DNA of 64,000 nucleotides from positions 45,301 through 109,300 of the forward strand of contig CAJURU010000001.1 of the NCBI GenBank assembly GCA_910588845.1. Reading direction: 5' to 3'. This DNA comes from an uncultured Lachnospiraceae bacterium. GTDB lineage: Bacteria > Bacillota > Clostridia > Lachnospirales > Lachnospiraceae. This document shows, one piece after another, positions 37,340 to 46,404 of this stretch. Within the stretch, counting starts at the first letter, position 1, and each line of letters opens with the position of its first letter. The notes under the pieces are model-generated. The model was not told the origin of the DNA. It did not search any database and worked only from the letters and a program-made list of their open reading frames with translations. Both the position numbers and the translations under genes were made by a program.

Positions 37340-38551
37340 ATGTCAATCATCACAAAGGTCCGCAACCGCGTGGAAAAGAGAATCGCATATGTTTTTTTCC
37401 GCACGTTTCTTAGACAGGATAAAAACCTGGTGTTGTTTGAGTCCTACAATGGGGAAGATAACAGCTATAGCTGTAACCCGAAAGCCTTATATGAACGGAT
37501 GCTTAATGCGCCGGAATATAAGGCTTACCGATTCATATGGTCGGTGCAAAAACCGGAGAAATTTTCTTTCTTGCAGAGGAATCCCCGTACAAGCGTAGTA
37601 AAAAAAGGCAGTTACGGATACCTGAAATTATGTGCCAAGGCGTCCTATTTGTTTACAAACACCGGACTGCCAAGCTATATTTGGCCGGGCAGGCGTCAAA
37701 AGCTGGTGTATCTGTGGCATGGAAAGCCCCTTAAATGCATTGGCTGCGGGATTAAAGGCGCTGGCGACGGCAAACGCTCTAAGGCTAAGATAGATATGGA
37801 TTACAGAAGTTCCGGCAGGCGGTTGGATATCCTTTTGTCTCCTGCGCCCGTATTTTCAGACGTTATGAGCCAGGCCTATGCCCTGAGTGATAAGAAACGT
37901 GAGCGTGCGCTGCTTCTGTGCGGTTATCCCAGGAATGATTTCCTGTTCCGTTATACGAAAGAGGATGTTGCGCGCGTAAAAGCGAAGCTGTCTGTCCCCG
38001 AAGGGAAGAAGGTCATCCTCTATGCGCCGACCTGGCGGCCTTACCATTGGCTGGGTGGGAATCATTTTCAGCATACAGGCGGGCTTGACTATGATTTGAT
38101 GCGGCGCAAGCTGGGAGAGGACTGCGTACTGCTCTGCCGTCTGCACCATATGGAGAGAGGAAGCGTCTGTTACGATGAATATCCGGGGTTCTTGTATGAT
38201 GTGACAGATTACCCGGAGGTCAACGATCTGTATATTATTAGTGATTTGATGATATCGGACTATTCGGGGACAATATTTGATTATGCCAATCTGAAACGTC
38301 CGATGGTATTATACATGTATGACAGGGAACAGTATATTGAGCATGCAAACGGTCTTAATTTTTCCTTAGATACGCTTCCAGGCAGGATTGTAGAAAATTC
38401 GCAAGAGCTGGCGCCTGCCGTTTGCGAAGAATTGTCCGGCTTTTCCTATGATGCGAAATATCGGGAATTCAATGAGACATTCAACTGCCTGGAGGGTGCG
38501 GATTCGTCCGGCAAGCTGCTTGCGGCGGTAATCGGGCAAGAGAAAAAATAA
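37340..38551 (+). CDS. TagB/TagF-like polyol-phosphate-type transferase
   Basis: This 403-residue protein of the CDP-glycerol glycerophosphotransferase family has VLFESYNG near residue 32, LWHGKPLK near 127, GYPRNDFLF near 190, YAPTWRPYH near 228, RLHHMERG near 262 and ISDYSGTIFDYA near 300. The paired His of WHG and RLHH are the catalytic residues known for the family. It acts at the membrane's inner face using CDP-alditol donors. No CDP-glycerol or CDP-ribitol synthesis genes are seen in the window, so another CMP-linked donor, perhaps CMP-HEP, is possible. Closely paralogous to residues 640-1000 of the next protein. Confidence 0.82.
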   Translation: MSIITKVRNRVEKRIAYVFFRTFLRQDKNLVLFESYNGEDNSYSCNPKALYERMLNAPEYKAYRFIWSVQKPEKFSFLQRNPRTSVVKKGSYGYLKLCAKASYLFTNTGLPSYIWPGRRQKLVYLWHGKPLKCIGCGIKGAGDGKRSKAKIDMDYRSSGRRLDILLSPAPVFSDVMSQAYALSDKKRERALLLCGYPRNDFLFRYTKEDVARVKAKLSVPEGKKVILYAPTWRPYHWLGGNHFQHTGGLDYDLMRRKLGEDCVLLCRLHHMERGSVCYDEYPGFLYDVTDYPEVNDLYIISDLMISDYSGTIFDYANLKRPMVLYMYDREQYIEHANGLNFSLDTLPGRIVENSQELAPAVCEELSGFSYDAKYREFNETFNCLEGADSSGKLLAAVIGQEKK

Positions 38552-38574
38552 AAAGTTGCATCTGATGCAATGAA

Positions 38575-38618
38575 AAGGGAACGATATGCATTATCTATAT
38601 GTTCGTAGTAGTTCCCTT
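38575..38618 (+). terminator. Weak terminator or boundary hairpin
   Basis: AAGGGAAC (38575-38582) pairs with GTTCCCTT (38611-38618) over 8 bp with a 28-base loop; no U-tract follows. A smaller hairpin, TTGCAT/ATGCAA, lies at 38556-38570. They sit between the TagF-like gene and a promoter, consistent with a transcription boundary. Confidence 0.3.
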
Positions 38619-38620
38619 GC

Positions 38621-38649
38621 TTGCAAATATAGGCTTTGAATGGTATAAT
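38621..38649 (+). promoter_or_regulatory. Sigma-A-type promoter with extended -10
   Basis: TTGCAA (38621-38626), a 17-base spacer and TATAAT (38644-38649) preceded by TGG. It is the best promoter in the window and lies 43 bases before the GTG of the four-domain fusion. It nearly repeats the layout of 16167-16195. Confidence 0.75.
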
Positions 38650-38692
38650 GTTACGAAGCAAATTTTGGCAATGAGAACAAAGGAGGAACACT

Positions 38693-41600
38693 GTGTACAC
38701 CTTTCTATACGATTTTAATCGTTCGGCGGAAGAAGGATTATATGATAAATATTTACCGGGCGGCGAAGGGCTTATCGAGCGTCAGCTCAGGATACTTCAG
38801 GAAGCGGGGATAGCAGAGATTAAGATAGCCGGCAATGAAGCGCTGTTTCGCTACTGCCAGGATTTCGCAGGGGGGCGTAAGGATTTTCGCAGAATATCAT
38901 TTGAATATATAGGAACAGAGATTAAGGAAGATATGGTTGCAGATAAAGAGGAGACATATCTGTTTTTGGCGTATAATCTTTTTTATGCGCGTGAGGATTT
39001 CCAGAATTTTCTGGCGGTGTCTTCCAAATATGCCATTGCCTCGTTCCCAAGGCAGGCGGCAAGCCAGGAATTGGCGGCCAGAATAGATATGGATTGGATT
39101 GTGGAGCTTGGCGCAGATTTAGAGGGTATTGATACCTGCGGCGTATTTCCCATGATTAAGATCAATCCCGATCAGCCGGAGGAAGAATCCATTTCCGCCG
39201 CGCCGGCTTTTAACTGCCAATCAAACCGGGAGTTTCTTTGTTCATTTATCAATTCTCTTGCCAAAGATATCAAGGGCATCTTGTGGTTTGACGAGGAGCA
39301 GGGAATCGGCCAGGCCAGAGATGGACAGGTGGACGAGCAGTTTGCCGCACGTATGGCGAAGGAAGATTATCTCAGCAGGAAAGTTATTTCCGGCCAGGGC
39401 CATGCGGTGTATATCAAACAGCTGATAGAGCGGAGCCAGGCCAGGAATGTAATGTTGGTGTGCGATGAGTTGTCGGGCAAAACGGCGCTCAAAGAATTGC
39501 TTCATTACCAGGAGGTTGCATATAAAGAGTATTTTGTTTCCAATACCAAAGAACAGGGACAGGCATTGTCAGAACTTGTGCGGGCCTTGCAGCAGGAGCA
39601 GATTGATTTGCTGCTGGCGGTTGGCGGCAATAAGACGCTGGAACTGGCGCAGGACGCAAGGGAGCAAGCATGCGAAAACCGGAAGGGACGGGCGGATATT
39701 TTGTTGGCGGCTATGCCCGCAGAATATGGCGATTGGTCTTTCTGTACGGCAGACGATTGGATTTTAGACAGCAATATTGCGGGTGCAGATTTCATAGAAG
39801 AGGAGGACAAGGCAAAGATATATCTCCTGATGTACCGCGCGTTGTGCGCGCTTTTGCGCGAGGATTTGCCGGAGAAAGAGCAGGCTATGGCCCGCAGGGT
39901 TTTCAGTGAGCTTGCGAAAAACCGTTCAAAATTCTTTACAGGTAATAGGGAAGGCTTGCAGGCGGCATTGTATGAGAATTATACGTTAGGGTATTTCAGC
40001 AGATTTTATGGAAGCGGATTGGAACAGATGCCGCATATGGTTGGACAGGCCATCGGAGTTCCGGCGCAGGACGTGGCGGCTGTGGCGATTCCCTATCTCG
40101 TTCAGCGGTTTTATGCCCATGTATCGGAAGCGCCCCGAGAGGGAAGCAGCATGTTCAAGCGAATTTATACCCTTGAGCTGCATACCCGGATTCTCAGAGA
40201 GGAAGCGTTTGGCGGCGCCTTAGAAAAATGGTCTCAGGATTTGGCAAACCGCAGGATTTATTTCGGCAATAAGTCTTATGCCTCCTACCGGGAACAGATT
40301 ATGCGAAAAATCCGGGAACTGGCGGTTCCACAGGATTCTCTGATTACTATGGAGGATTTACAGGAAGCGGTCGTACAGATTTTATCTTACAGCAACCGTA
40401 AATTAAAGCCGCAATGGAAATTCATTGAGCCGGAAAATGAAGAGGAACAGCAGAGGATAGAAGAAGCGGCGGAGGAGGAGCGTTTAGAAAAGATTAAGAA
40501 TCTACCGCTCAAGAAGCGCATATTCCTCGTGCTTAAACGGGCGAAGTTCTTCCGTGAAATGAATAATCTGCGCAAGAAATTGCGTTATATCTTGTATCAG
40601 TTTTTGTATCCGGTACAGACAAAGTGGGTTGTCTTTGAGTCTTATGGCGGGACGAATAATTACGGCTGTAATACGAGGGCTATTTACGAGTCCATGCTGC
40701 AAGACCCGGATTATTTTGATTATAAATTTATCTGGGCATTCAATAATGTCAAGAAGTTTAATTACCTCAAGCAGAATCCGCATACGGTGCTTGTAAAGCG
40801 CGGCTCCAAACGCTATATTAAGTTCTGCGCCCGCTCCAAATATATATTTACGAACACCGGTATGCCCAAATATATCAAGCCGAATAAAGAGCAGAAGATG
40901 GTATACACCTGGCATGGGAAACCCTTGAAACGGATTGGCTGTTCCTTCCAGGGAGAATCGGAAGGCAAGCGCAGCAAGCGGCAGTTGATGAAGGATTACA
41001 CGGGTTCGGGCAAGCGGCTCTCCATCTTGACTTCACCGTCTCCGGTCTTTACGCCGATTATGGCTGACGCCTATAATCTAAGCCCGAAAAAGCGGGAGAC
41101 GGCAATGCTTGAGACAGGATATCCCAGGAATGATTATTTGTTCCGCTATACGCAGGAGGATGTTCTGCGGATCAAAATGAATCTGGGGATACCGCTGGAC
41201 AAGAAGGTTATCCTCTATGCGCCGACCTGGCGCCCTTACCGTTGGATCGGAGGTAAGAGCTTTGAGCATGTGCCGGTGTTGGATTTGGACAAGCTGCATG
41301 AACAGCTGGGGGATGATTATGTATTCCTGTGCCGTCTGCATCATTTGGAACGCGGCTCCATGCGTTTTGACAAGCATCCGGGATTTGTGTACGATGTCTC
41401 TATGGTGCAGGACGTAAACGAGCTTTATATTATCAGCGATACGCTGGTGTCTGATTATTCCGGTACGGTGTTCGACTTTGCAAATTTGTGCCGTCCGATT
41501 GTATTTTTTATGTATGATATGGAGGAATATGTGGGCGGCGCCAATGGACTTAACTTTGATTTAGATTTTCTTCCCGGGCCGATTGTAGAGACGCAGGAAG

Positions 41601-42580
41601 AGATGGTGCGGGCGCTCAAAGACCAGTTAGCGCATTTTGTATATGATGAGAAGTATCAGAAGTTTAATGAGGCGTGCAACTGCCTTGACGGCGCGGACTG
41701 CGCTTACCGTACATCCCATCAGATCGTGGAGGTAAACCCTCCTGAAACTAAGAAACAGAAGCGGATTGTCAAATATAAGATTTTTGGCAGGAATACGAAA
41801 CTTGTGCTGCGGGGATACTTCCAGAAGCTGCCGTTTATCAAAGATGACAATACGAGAAGAATTGAATCTTTCCGCAATAAATATAAAGGGCAGCGTTGTT
41901 TCCTGATTGGCAATGGGCCAAGTCTCAGGCTTGCCGATTTGAATATGCTCAAAGATGAAATTTGTTTTGGCTGCAACATGATTTATAAAGTGTTTGAGCG
42001 CACAGACTGGCGGCCGACCTTCCTTTGCGCGTCAGACCGCGTGGTAGCGCAGGCAGCGGCGCAACAGCTTCAGGCCAACCCTGAGTGTACGTTATGGGTG
42101 TCGCGGACTGCCTATGATTTGATGAAGTTCAAAGGAGATAATTTAATTTATGTCAGCAATCTGCGCAAGGAGAAATTTTATGTGCATGGAGATATGACGG
42201 AGTACTATGTGCCGTCGATTGCCACAGTTATGACCTTCATGGTTGAGCTTGCCATGTATATGGGATTTTCCGAGATTTATCTCTTAGGCGTGGATTTCAC
42301 GATTGGCAGGGGCAAGAACGACCATTTCATGAACAGCTACCGAGATAAAGAAATGACGAAATTAGAGCACATGAAGATGCGCAATATGTTTAAGGGCGAG
42401 GATATCGGCGTGCATGACGCGCAGATTCGCTTTGAGGGACGCGCGCTTTACGCTTATGAGCAGTTGGAGAAATATGCGAAAAAACACGGTTACCATGTAT
42501 ATAATGCTACCCGCGGCGGCATGCTCGAGGTATTTGAGCGCGCAGATTTAGACGAAGTAGCAGGAAATAAAAGCAAATAG
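38693..42580 (+). CDS. Four-domain fusion: NTase-like, ADH-like, TagF-like, DUF115
   Basis: A 1295-residue protein from a GTG with AGGAGG (38681-38686). Domain 1 (about 1-200) resembles the cytidylyltransferase at 34534 but lacks the GxGxRM loop, and the metal Asp segment HGDLVF is AYNLFY. Domain 2 (about 225-570) resembles the iron ADH at 36152, but GGGS is GGNK (311-314) and the HGHA metal site is AQDVA (458-462). A charged Glu-rich linker (580-600) follows. Domain 3 (about 640-1000) is TagF-like with WHGKPLK (740-746), GYPRND, YAPTWR, RLHHLE and SDYSGT intact. Domain 4 (about 1055-1290) is DUF115 with LIGNGPSLR (1071-1079). So two dead-looking domains precede two apparently active ones. 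It may be a scaffold or regulated transferase. Confidence 0.85.
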   Translation: MYTFLYDFNRSAEEGLYDKYLPGGEGLIERQLRILQEAGIAEIKIAGNEALFRYCQDFAGGRKDFRRISFEYIGTEIKEDMVADKEETYLFLAYNLFYAREDFQNFLAVSSKYAIASFPRQAASQELAARIDMDWIVELGADLEGIDTCGVFPMIKINPDQPEEESISAAPAFNCQSNREFLCSFINSLAKDIKGILWFDEEQGIGQARDGQVDEQFAARMAKEDYLSRKVISGQGHAVYIKQLIERSQARNVMLVCDELSGKTALKELLHYQEVAYKEYFVSNTKEQGQALSELVRALQQEQIDLLLAVGGNKTLELAQDAREQACENRKGRADILLAAMPAEYGDWSFCTADDWILDSNIAGADFIEEEDKAKIYLLMYRALCALLREDLPEKEQAMARRVFSELAKNRSKFFTGNREGLQAALYENYTLGYFSRFYGSGLEQMPHMVGQAIGVPAQDVAAVAIPYLVQRFYAHVSEAPREGSSMFKRIYTLELHTRILREEAFGGALEKWSQDLANRRIYFGNKSYASYREQIMRKIRELAVPQDSLITMEDLQEAVVQILSYSNRKLKPQWKFIEPENEEEQQRIEEAAEEERLEKIKNLPLKKRIFLVLKRAKFFREMNNLRKKLRYILYQFLYPVQTKWVVFESYGGTNNYGCNTRAIYESMLQDPDYFDYKFIWAFNNVKKFNYLKQNPHTVLVKRGSKRYIKFCARSKYIFTNTGMPKYIKPNKEQKMVYTWHGKPLKRIGCSFQGESEGKRSKRQLMKDYTGSGKRLSILTSPSPVFTPIMADAYNLSPKKRETAMLETGYPRNDYLFRYTQEDVLRIKMNLGIPLDKKVILYAPTWRPYRWIGGKSFEHVPVLDLDKLHEQLGDDYVFLCRLHHLERGSMRFDKHPGFVYDVSMVQDVNELYIISDTLVSDYSGTVFDFANLCRPIVFFMYDMEEYVGGANGLNFDLDFLPGPIVETQEEMVRALKDQLAHFVYDEKYQKFNEACNCLDGADCAYRTSHQIVEVNPPETKKQKRIVKYKIFGRNTKLVLRGYFQKLPFIKDDNTRRIESFRNKYKGQRCFLIGNGPSLRLADLNMLKDEICFGCNMIYKVFERTDWRPTFLCASDRVVAQAAAQQLQANPECTLWVSRTAYDLMKFKGDNLIYVSNLRKEKFYVHGDMTEYYVPSIATVMTFMVELAMYMGFSEIYLLGVDFTIGRGKNDHFMNSYRDKEMTKLEHMKMRNMFKGEDIGVHDAQIRFEGRALYAYEQLEKYAKKHGYHVYNATRGGMLEVFERADLDEVAGNKSK

Positions 42581-42609
42581 ACAAATGCAAACAGGAAAAG
42601 GAGAAGAAG

Positions 42610-43482
42610 ATGAAAGATAACCAACCATATGTAATTGCAGAAGCAGGATGCAACCACAAAGGCGAGATGGAGATAGCAAAGGAATTAATTAATGTAGCGG
42701 CAATGTTCTGTCATGCAGACGCGATTAAGTTTCAGAAACGCTGCCCCAGGGAATTGCTGACGGAGGAGCAGTACAATGCGCCGCATCCCAATCCGGCCAA
42801 CTCTTACGGGGACACTTATGGTGCGCACCGGGAATTCTTAGAGTTTACGGTAGACCAGCATGCACAGCTCAAAGAGTGGTGTGAGGAGGCAGGCATCACT
42901 TATTCCACGTCCGTGTGGGATATGACGTCCGCTAAAGAGATTGCAGGCTTAAATCCAGAGTTTATCAAGATTCCTTCGGCCTGCAACAATCATTTTGATA
43001 TGCTGCAATGGCTCTGCGATAATTACAAGGGCGAGATTCAGCTGTCTTTCGGCATGACAACCCATGAGGAGGAAGAGGAGATTATTCAGCTTTTTGAGAA
43101 AAACGGCAGGAACCAGGATCTGGTGATTTTTAACTGTACGTCCGGTTATCCAGTGCCCTTTGAGGACGTCTGCCTGCTGGAGATTAAGCGTATGCAGCAG
43201 AGCTATGCAGAGCGCGTGAAAAAGATCGGCTTCTCCGGGCACCATCTGGGAATTGCTGTGGATGTAGCGGCTTACACGCTTGGCGCGCAAGTGATTGAGC
43301 GTCATTATACGCTGGACCGTACCTGGAAGGGCACAGACCATGCGGCATCCTTAGAGCCGGACGGCATCCGTAAACTTGTGCGTAACTTAAAGGCCGTACA
43401 GAAGGCTTTGACATACAAAGAGCAGGAAATTCTGCCGATTGAGCAGGTACAGAGAGATAAATTAAAATACCGCAAGAAATGA
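42610..43482 (+). CDS. neuB: NeuB-family nonulosonate (sialic acid/Kdn) synthase
   Basis: This 290-residue PEP-condensing enzyme has IAEAGCNHKGE at residues 9-19, IKFQKR near 38, SFGMTTHEE near 145, CTSGYP near 178 and GFSGHHLG near 210, then RHYTLDRTWKGTDHA. These mark the NeuB TIM barrel. It is shorter than the usual 340-360 residues because the C-terminal antifreeze-like SAF domain is absent. Substrates could be ManNAc, its 6-phosphate, or mannose-6-phosphate (giving Kdn-9-phosphate). ManA is at 50458 and no NeuC-type epimerase is visible, which favours Kdn. The next gene is NeuA fused to a phosphatase. Confidence 0.9.
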   Translation: MKDNQPYVIAEAGCNHKGEMEIAKELINVAAMFCHADAIKFQKRCPRELLTEEQYNAPHPNPANSYGDTYGAHREFLEFTVDQHAQLKEWCEEAGITYSTSVWDMTSAKEIAGLNPEFIKIPSACNNHFDMLQWLCDNYKGEIQLSFGMTTHEEEEEIIQLFEKNGRNQDLVIFNCTSGYPVPFEDVCLLEIKRMQQSYAERVKKIGFSGHHLGIAVDVAAYTLGAQVIERHYTLDRTWKGTDHAASLEPDGIRKLVRNLKAVQKALTYKEQEILPIEQVQRDKLKYRKK

Positions 43483-43497
43483 AAGGATTTTGGTATT

Positions 43498-44673
43498 ATG
43501 AATGTAGCGTTTATACCGGTTAGGGGCGGAAGCAAATCTATTCCGCTCAAGAACATCAAGCCCATCTGCGGAAAGCCTCTGGTGTATTGGGTAGTGAAGG
43601 CGGCATGTCTGTGCAGCCACATTGATAAGGTTTATATTGCAACGGACAGCGATAAGATTAAGGAGACCGTAGAACAATTGGGGTTTGAAAAGGCCCAGGT
43701 GATTGGAAGAAGCGCGGAATCTGCGTCCGACACGGCTTCTACGGAATTTGCAATGTTGGAGTTTGCAGAACAGTATGAGTTTGACAATATCGTGCTGATT
43801 CAGGCAACTTCCCCGCTGCTCACGAGCGACGATTTGGAACACGGGTTTGAAATTTTTGCGCAGGAGGGGACGGACAGCGTTCTCTCTGTAGTGCCGCAGA
43901 AGCGTTTTTATTGGGAATATGATGAGGCCGGCAATGCCGTGCCCATCAACTATGACGTGTATGCAAGGCCAAGAAGGCAGGATTTTGATGGATGCCTGAC
44001 AGAAAATGGGGCATTCTATATAACAACGAGGGACGGTCTTTTAAAGAGCAGGAACAGGGTGTCCGGCAATATTAAGGCTGTAGAAATGTGTGAAGATTCT
44101 TTCTTTGAGATTGATGAGCCAAGCGATTGGGTGATTATCGAGGGGCTGATGAAAAAAAACGGCGTTGCCTCCGGGGACAGCAGACAAGAGGTTTTAAAGG
44201 ACATTAAAATGGTGCTTACCGACTGTGACGGATGCCTGACAGACGCGGGTATGTATTACTCGGAACATGGAGATGAACTAAAGAAGTTCAACACCAGGGA
44301 CGGCATGGGCTTTAAGCTGCTTCGGCAGGGCGGGATTCTTACTGGAATCATCACCAGTGAAAACGTTGATCTTGTATCGCGCCGTGCTGATAAGCTGCAA
44401 CTGGATATTTTAAAGATGGGTGCGGCTGACAAGTTAAGCATTGTCAAGGAATTATGCGGTGAGTATCAGATAGGCTTAGAACAGGTAGCGTATGTAGGCG
44501 ATGATATTAACGATCTTGAGGTAATTACACATGTCGGCTTTGGATGCAGCGTAGCAAGCGGGATGGAATGCGTCAAAGAAAAAGCCTCTTATGTCACTAC
44601 TGCCAAGGGCGGCGAAGGGGCAATCCGTGAAGTGGCTGAGTTGATTCTTGACGCTCAGGGCAAAATTGTGTGA
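43498..44673 (+). CDS. neuA: CMP-nonulosonate synthetase fused to a HAD phosphatase
   Basis: A 391-residue two-domain protein. Residues 1-225 form a CMP-sialate synthetase: IPVRGGSKSIPLKNI at 5-19 and LIQATSPL near 100. Residues about 235-391 are a KdsC-like HAD phosphatase: LTDCDGCLTD (about 239-248), ITSEN (about 283-287), and GDDINDLE near 339. The fusion resembles those in which the phosphatase dephosphorylates the 9-phosphate made by NeuB and the synthetase then activates the free sugar. It follows neuB by 15 bases, so the pair is an operon. The sugar could be Kdn, Neu5Ac or another nonulosonate. Confidence 0.9.
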   Translation: MNVAFIPVRGGSKSIPLKNIKPICGKPLVYWVVKAACLCSHIDKVYIATDSDKIKETVEQLGFEKAQVIGRSAESASDTASTEFAMLEFAEQYEFDNIVLIQATSPLLTSDDLEHGFEIFAQEGTDSVLSVVPQKRFYWEYDEAGNAVPINYDVYARPRRQDFDGCLTENGAFYITTRDGLLKSRNRVSGNIKAVEMCEDSFFEIDEPSDWVIIEGLMKKNGVASGDSRQEVLKDIKMVLTDCDGCLTDAGMYYSEHGDELKKFNTRDGMGFKLLRQGGILTGIITSENVDLVSRRADKLQLDILKMGAADKLSIVKELCGEYQIGLEQVAYVGDDINDLEVITHVGFGCSVASGMECVKEKASYVTTAKGGEGAIREVAELILDAQGKIV

Positions 44674-44709
44674 AGAAGGGATAAGTGCTGAAAGGAAAGG
44701 TGAAGGGAT

Positions 44710-46404
44710 ATGAAAAAAGTTTTATGCGGACTTTTATCGTTAGTGGTAATGCTTACTTCTATACAACTGAATGTGCTGCCGGCAGAGGCTGCAACGACGG
44801 AGATGACAATTTATGATCTCTTTCTTGGTGTCAATACCGGCGCCAGCAGCACTGAAGCGGAGGAAGATGCCGGCAAAGGCGGGGACAGTGTGATGCTTGA
44901 GTCTCAGGGAGAATACCTTCTGATGGATATGGGGTACTATGAGCAGGCGCAGAAGTATGTGATCCCCTTTATCAAGAAACATAAAATTAAAGAGCTGAGT
45001 ATTTATTTTAGTCACATGCATATTGACCACTACGCCGGCAAGTCAACAGATATTACCGCGGGCCTCGATGCAGTGGCGGCTATACCCGGCATTAAAATCA
45101 AAAATCTTTACCTTCCAGACGCATCCATAGGCAGGACGAATCCAGAGTACTCCGCGAAATATGATAGATTTGTAGAGGCATACAATAGTTACAGTAATAC
45201 GACCGGCAAAGTGATTCGATTGAAAAAGGGTAAGACTTTTACAATCGGTTCAGCTTTCGCAGAGGTAATTGGACCTGTGAATGTCACAAAGAAAATGTCA
45301 CAGAACGATTTATCGTTGGTGACGATGATTACCTGTGGGAAGACGCGATATCTTACGGCGGGGGACTGCATGAGTACGCAGGAGGAGCTTTTGCTCAAGG
45401 AGTATAAGGGTACGTCTAAGCTGAAAGCCGATATTATGAAGCTGTCTCACCATGGGACTCCCCAAGCCAATACGGAGGAATTCATCAAAAAGGTAAGACC
45501 TCAGTATGCGTTTGCACAGAACAGCGGCTATACTGGCAAGCTGACAGATACGCAGTACAAATGGCGGATTATGCACCGCGCATGGAGTTCAGTCAACGAA
45601 TATGGAATGGCTTATCTGACGGCGAATGAGAAAAAAGACTTAGTAATTAATGTCAATAACAATAAAATTACACTGTACCGCGGGACCGAAACGTCGTCAA
45701 ATAAGCTTTCCGGCTGGGTAAGTTTACAGGGTGGCACAGGATTAAAAAATGACACAACTGTAAAATATTATATCCAGAATGGTAAGCTTGCCAAAGGCGT
45801 GAAGAAGATTGGCGGCAAAAAATATTATTTTGACACCTGTATGATGAGGGGAAGATACTCTGCCAAGACAAAGAAGTGGGATTCACTGGTGGGATTCGGA
45901 AAGAGCTATCGTTATTTCAATACTACCACCGGAGTTATGACGACCGGATTTCAGACCCTGAAAGGCAGTAAGTACTATTATGATGAAAATGGCCTGAGGC
46001 TTATGGGAACCGGTTCATGCACCATCAAAAAGATAAAGGGCAATTACTATGGCCTTAGCAAAGCCGGCGTATTTGCACGTAACTGCTGGCGTAAGTTTTC
46101 TAACAAAAGATACCGCTATTTTGATAAGACCGGAAAGATGCTGATTGGCTGGCAGACGATGGGAGGCAAAAAATATTATTTCGATAAAGATGGATTCCGT
46201 ACCGATAATAAAATTGTCAAAATTGGCAAATATAAATATTATTTTACCAGCAGTGGTAAGATGGTAGCAGGCCAGATGTACAACGTCGGCAAATACCGCT
46301 ATTATTTTGATAAGAAGGGACGTATGGCGGTTAAAAAATATGTGACTTACCAGGGCAGGAAATATTATTTTGATAAAAACGGGAGAATGGTACAGGGAAA
46401 ATGA
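44710..46404 (+). CDS. Secreted Pce-like MBL-fold protein with wall-binding repeats
   Basis: A 564-residue secreted protein. The signal peptide ends near residue 28 (PAEAA). A metallo-beta-lactamase fold (about 32-335) has GDSVMLES, HMHIDHYAG (102-110, the HxHxDH metal site), LTAGDCM and MKLSHHGTP. The C-terminal about 210 residues are YG-type choline/glucan-binding-like repeats with KYYFD and GKMVAG units. The layout and several segments parallel pneumococcal Pce/CbpE, a zinc phosphorylcholine esterase that trims teichoic acid. In this locus the substrate may be a LicD- or TagF-added phospho- or phosphono-ester. Its stop overlaps the next gene's ATG (ATGA), so export-side and synthesis genes are coupled. 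Confidence 0.78.
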   Translation: MKKVLCGLLSLVVMLTSIQLNVLPAEAATTEMTIYDLFLGVNTGASSTEAEEDAGKGGDSVMLESQGEYLLMDMGYYEQAQKYVIPFIKKHKIKELSIYFSHMHIDHYAGKSTDITAGLDAVAAIPGIKIKNLYLPDASIGRTNPEYSAKYDRFVEAYNSYSNTTGKVIRLKKGKTFTIGSAFAEVIGPVNVTKKMSQNDLSLVTMITCGKTRYLTAGDCMSTQEELLLKEYKGTSKLKADIMKLSHHGTPQANTEEFIKKVRPQYAFAQNSGYTGKLTDTQYKWRIMHRAWSSVNEYGMAYLTANEKKDLVINVNNNKITLYRGTETSSNKLSGWVSLQGGTGLKNDTTVKYYIQNGKLAKGVKKIGGKKYYFDTCMMRGRYSAKTKKWDSLVGFGKSYRYFNTTTGVMTTGFQTLKGSKYYYDENGLRLMGTGSCTIKKIKGNYYGLSKAGVFARNCWRKFSNKRYRYFDKTGKMLIGWQTMGGKKYYFDKDGFRTDNKIVKIGKYKYYFTSSGKMVAGQMYNVGKYRYYFDKKGRMAVKKYVTYQGRKYYFDKNGRMVQGK

